From contig JASGDB010000157.1 of the NCBI GenBank assembly GCA_049841315.1, forward strand, positions 1-5,345: 5,345 nt of DNA, given 5' to 3'. Each line of letters begins with the position of its first letter. Positions within the stretch are counted from its first letter, which is position 1. This stretch comes from JASGDB01 sp049841315 (GTDB lineage Bacteria; Bacteroidota; Bacteroidia; Flavobacteriales; Weeksellaceae). The translations under genes and the position numbers were made by a program. Under the pieces are notes generated by a model. It worked only from the letters and a program-made list of their open reading frames with translations, was not told the DNA's origin and did not search any database. Below, piece by piece: positions 4,139-5,345 of the stretch.

Positions 4139-5345
4139 TATTCCCTTCATCGGTTACGATTTTGGTAAAGATTTCGGGTGGGATTTTGATGTTCTTTTCG
4201 GACAATACGGAAACCCGATTATCGGAATCAAAATTAAAAATATTGTGGAGCAATATTCCGCAGACCCTGATAATTATCTCCATTTTCATACGGTTTTAAA
4301 CCAAGTTGTTTCCATTATCGGAGAAGGAAGAATTGTTCAAAAACTCGATATTTTTTCAAAAAAGAAATATTCAGCAGAACCTTCCAATCAGTTTTTACAG
4401 CAAAAATATTCCGAACATTTTGACGGACGACTTTTTAAAACCATTGAAACTGTGCTTTTCTTTACGGATATTGTTGATGACAAACTGAAAAAGAAAAATA
4501 AGCACTACAATTTTTCCGATAAAAGTTACAAAGAACTCCGCGATAAATGCCAAAAAGTTTTTATGCTTTTGAAACAAAGCGATTGCGAACCGCAGTTTTT
4601 ATTTGAAAAAGATTTTGAATATTACATTTCCGGGGCATTGTCGATGCAGTTTTCCGAAAAACCTGTTTTCGACAATATTAAAAGCACCAACGAATATCTG
4701 CAAATCGGAAACCGATTCGTGAAAAATATTTCTTATGTCGATGTGGAAAATATTGATTTGCCCTCTGAAATAGACCCTTTTTCCGTTTTGGGTGGCAACG
4801 GAGCAGCATCGGAAACAGCCGTTGATAATTTCACTTTTATTAATGAATTGGAAGATTACGAAACGATTATTTATAATCAAGTGATAACGATTCCGCTACA
4901 AGCTCCACAGCAAAGAGAACTCGACAAGAAAAAGAAAAAACACGAAGGAGCAGCAAATAATTCGCCGTCCAATGCCATTATTGCAGAGGAAATTCAAACG
5001 CTTCTGCATAATATCGCCATAGATGGTCAGTTGGTTGTCAATGCTCATTTTTCCCTGATATTTTCTACAAACACTCTGGAAAAAATGGAGGGAACACAGT
5101 CCCTGATTGAAAATAAATTGTTTACCAAAGGAATCATCGTTTCCAAAAATGCTTACAACCAGTTAGAACTCTTTCGGGCGGCACTTCCGGGAAACGCCAC
5201 GGAACTCAGGGAATACGATTTATTTATGACACCAAGCGAAGCGGCGTTGTGTTTTTTTTTTAAAGAAAGTTACCCCGTAAACGAAGAATCCAATTTTTAT
5301 CTAAGATTTACCGACAGACAAGGCGTTCCGCTCAAAATTGACCCA
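4110..5345 (+). CDS. traG: TraG, VirB4-like conjugation ATPase, N-terminal part (3' end outside window)
   Basis: Translating from the ATG at 4110 gives 412 codons with no stop up to the last base, so this large gene runs off the right edge. The sequence matches the N-terminal part of the TraG family of Bacteroidota conjugative transposon ATPases (members are about 800 residues). Family-like blocks are FDNIKSTNEYLQIG, the stretch FINELEDYETIIYNQV (243-258), a KKKKKHEGAANNSP linker, KGIIVSKNAYNQLELFRAALPGN, EAALCFFFKESYP and, at the edge, FYLRFTDRQGVPLKIDP (396-412). The Walker A and B motifs are expected shortly downstream and are not visible, so ATPase function rests on family assignment. The protein would be a cytoplasmic hexameric motor energising the channel. 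The start is A-rich (CTACTAAAAAATG), overlaps traF by 29 nt, and gives the expected N-terminus. Codons 381-384 contain a T10 tract. No other gene is credible in 4139-5345. Confidence 0.9.
   Translation, partial: MASIKKQAFDIPFIGYDFGKDFGWDFDVLFGQYGNPIIGIKIKNIVEQYSADPDNYLHFHTVLNQVVSIIGEGRIVQKLDIFSKKKYSAEPSNQFLQQKYSEHFDGRLFKTIETVLFFTDIVDDKLKKKNKHYNFSDKSYKELRDKCQKVFMLLKQSDCEPQFLFEKDFEYYISGALSMQFSEKPVFDNIKSTNEYLQIGNRFVKNISYVDVENIDLPSEIDPFSVLGGNGAASETAVDNFTFINELEDYETIIYNQVITIPLQAPQQRELDKKKKKHEGAANNSPSNAIIAEEIQTLLHNIAIDGQLVVNAHFSLIFSTNTLEKMEGTQSLIENKLFTKGIIVSKNAYNQLELFRAALPGNATELREYDLFMTPSEAALCFFFKESYPVNEESNFYLRFTDRQGVPLKIDP

Noticed and set aside
4306..4880. Short frames on both strands (4306-4488 plus, 4395-4577 and 4599-4880 minus)
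   Set aside because: They lie inside the continuous traG frame that runs from 4110 to the window end and matches its family; they are shadows.
1..5345. A wholly new system, CRISPR array, tRNA or attachment site
   Set aside because: No regularly spaced repeats, cloverleaf-like sequence, integrase or element end was seen; every large frame fits the known Bacteroidota conjugation module except the left-edge fragment.

Overview
The window looks like part of an integrative and conjugative element (conjugative transposon) from a Bacteroidota bacterium, most likely a flavobacterium of the Chryseobacterium/Elizabethkingia/Riemerella kind. The basis is protein-level recognition of the Bacteroidota-type genes traE (DUF4134), traF (DUF4133) and traG. 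The DNA is AT-rich with many A/T runs, and none of the gene starts has a clear Shine-Dalgarno sequence, as is usual in this phylum. The assignment comes from memory of these families; no search was run.

Layout, all on the plus strand. Positions 1-230 hold the 3' end of a surface-protein or tail-fibre-like gene cut by the window edge. After a 59-bp gap comes a mobilization pair: a small ribbon-helix-helix relaxosome accessory protein (290-655), overlapped by a MOBP-type relaxase (645-2108). A 77-bp spacer with a C5/G5/G5 repeat leads to a ParA-type ATPase (2186-2839). A 46-bp spacer with a 10-bp direct repeat leads to a single-pass membrane protein with a long charged linker (2886-3455). A 46-bp leader with another 10-bp direct repeat precedes traE (3502-3822), followed after 1 nt by traF (3824-4138), which overlaps traG by 29 nt (4110 to beyond the right edge). 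The traG reading frame stays open to the last base; its first 412 codons are present and its P-loop ATPase part lies outside.

How the genes work together (family knowledge plus inference): the accessory protein and relaxase would assemble on oriT, nick it and remain attached to the transferred strand. TraE (VirB2-like position), TraF (VirB3-like) and TraG (VirB4-like ATPase) are the start of the mating-pair-formation channel. The ParA protein and the membrane protein are constant partners of this cluster with poorly defined roles. The coupling protein (VirD4/TraD-type ATPase), the rest of the tra operon, the integrase and the element ends are not in the window.

I see no new defence or other novel system here. 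The signals that the gene annotation does not explain are a terminator-like hairpin inside the start of traF, distinct small repeats in each spacer of the mob-tra run, a T10 tract inside traG, and the unidentified gene tail at the left edge. There are no RNA genes, CRISPR arrays or insertion sequences, and no gene-free stretch exceeds 77 bp.
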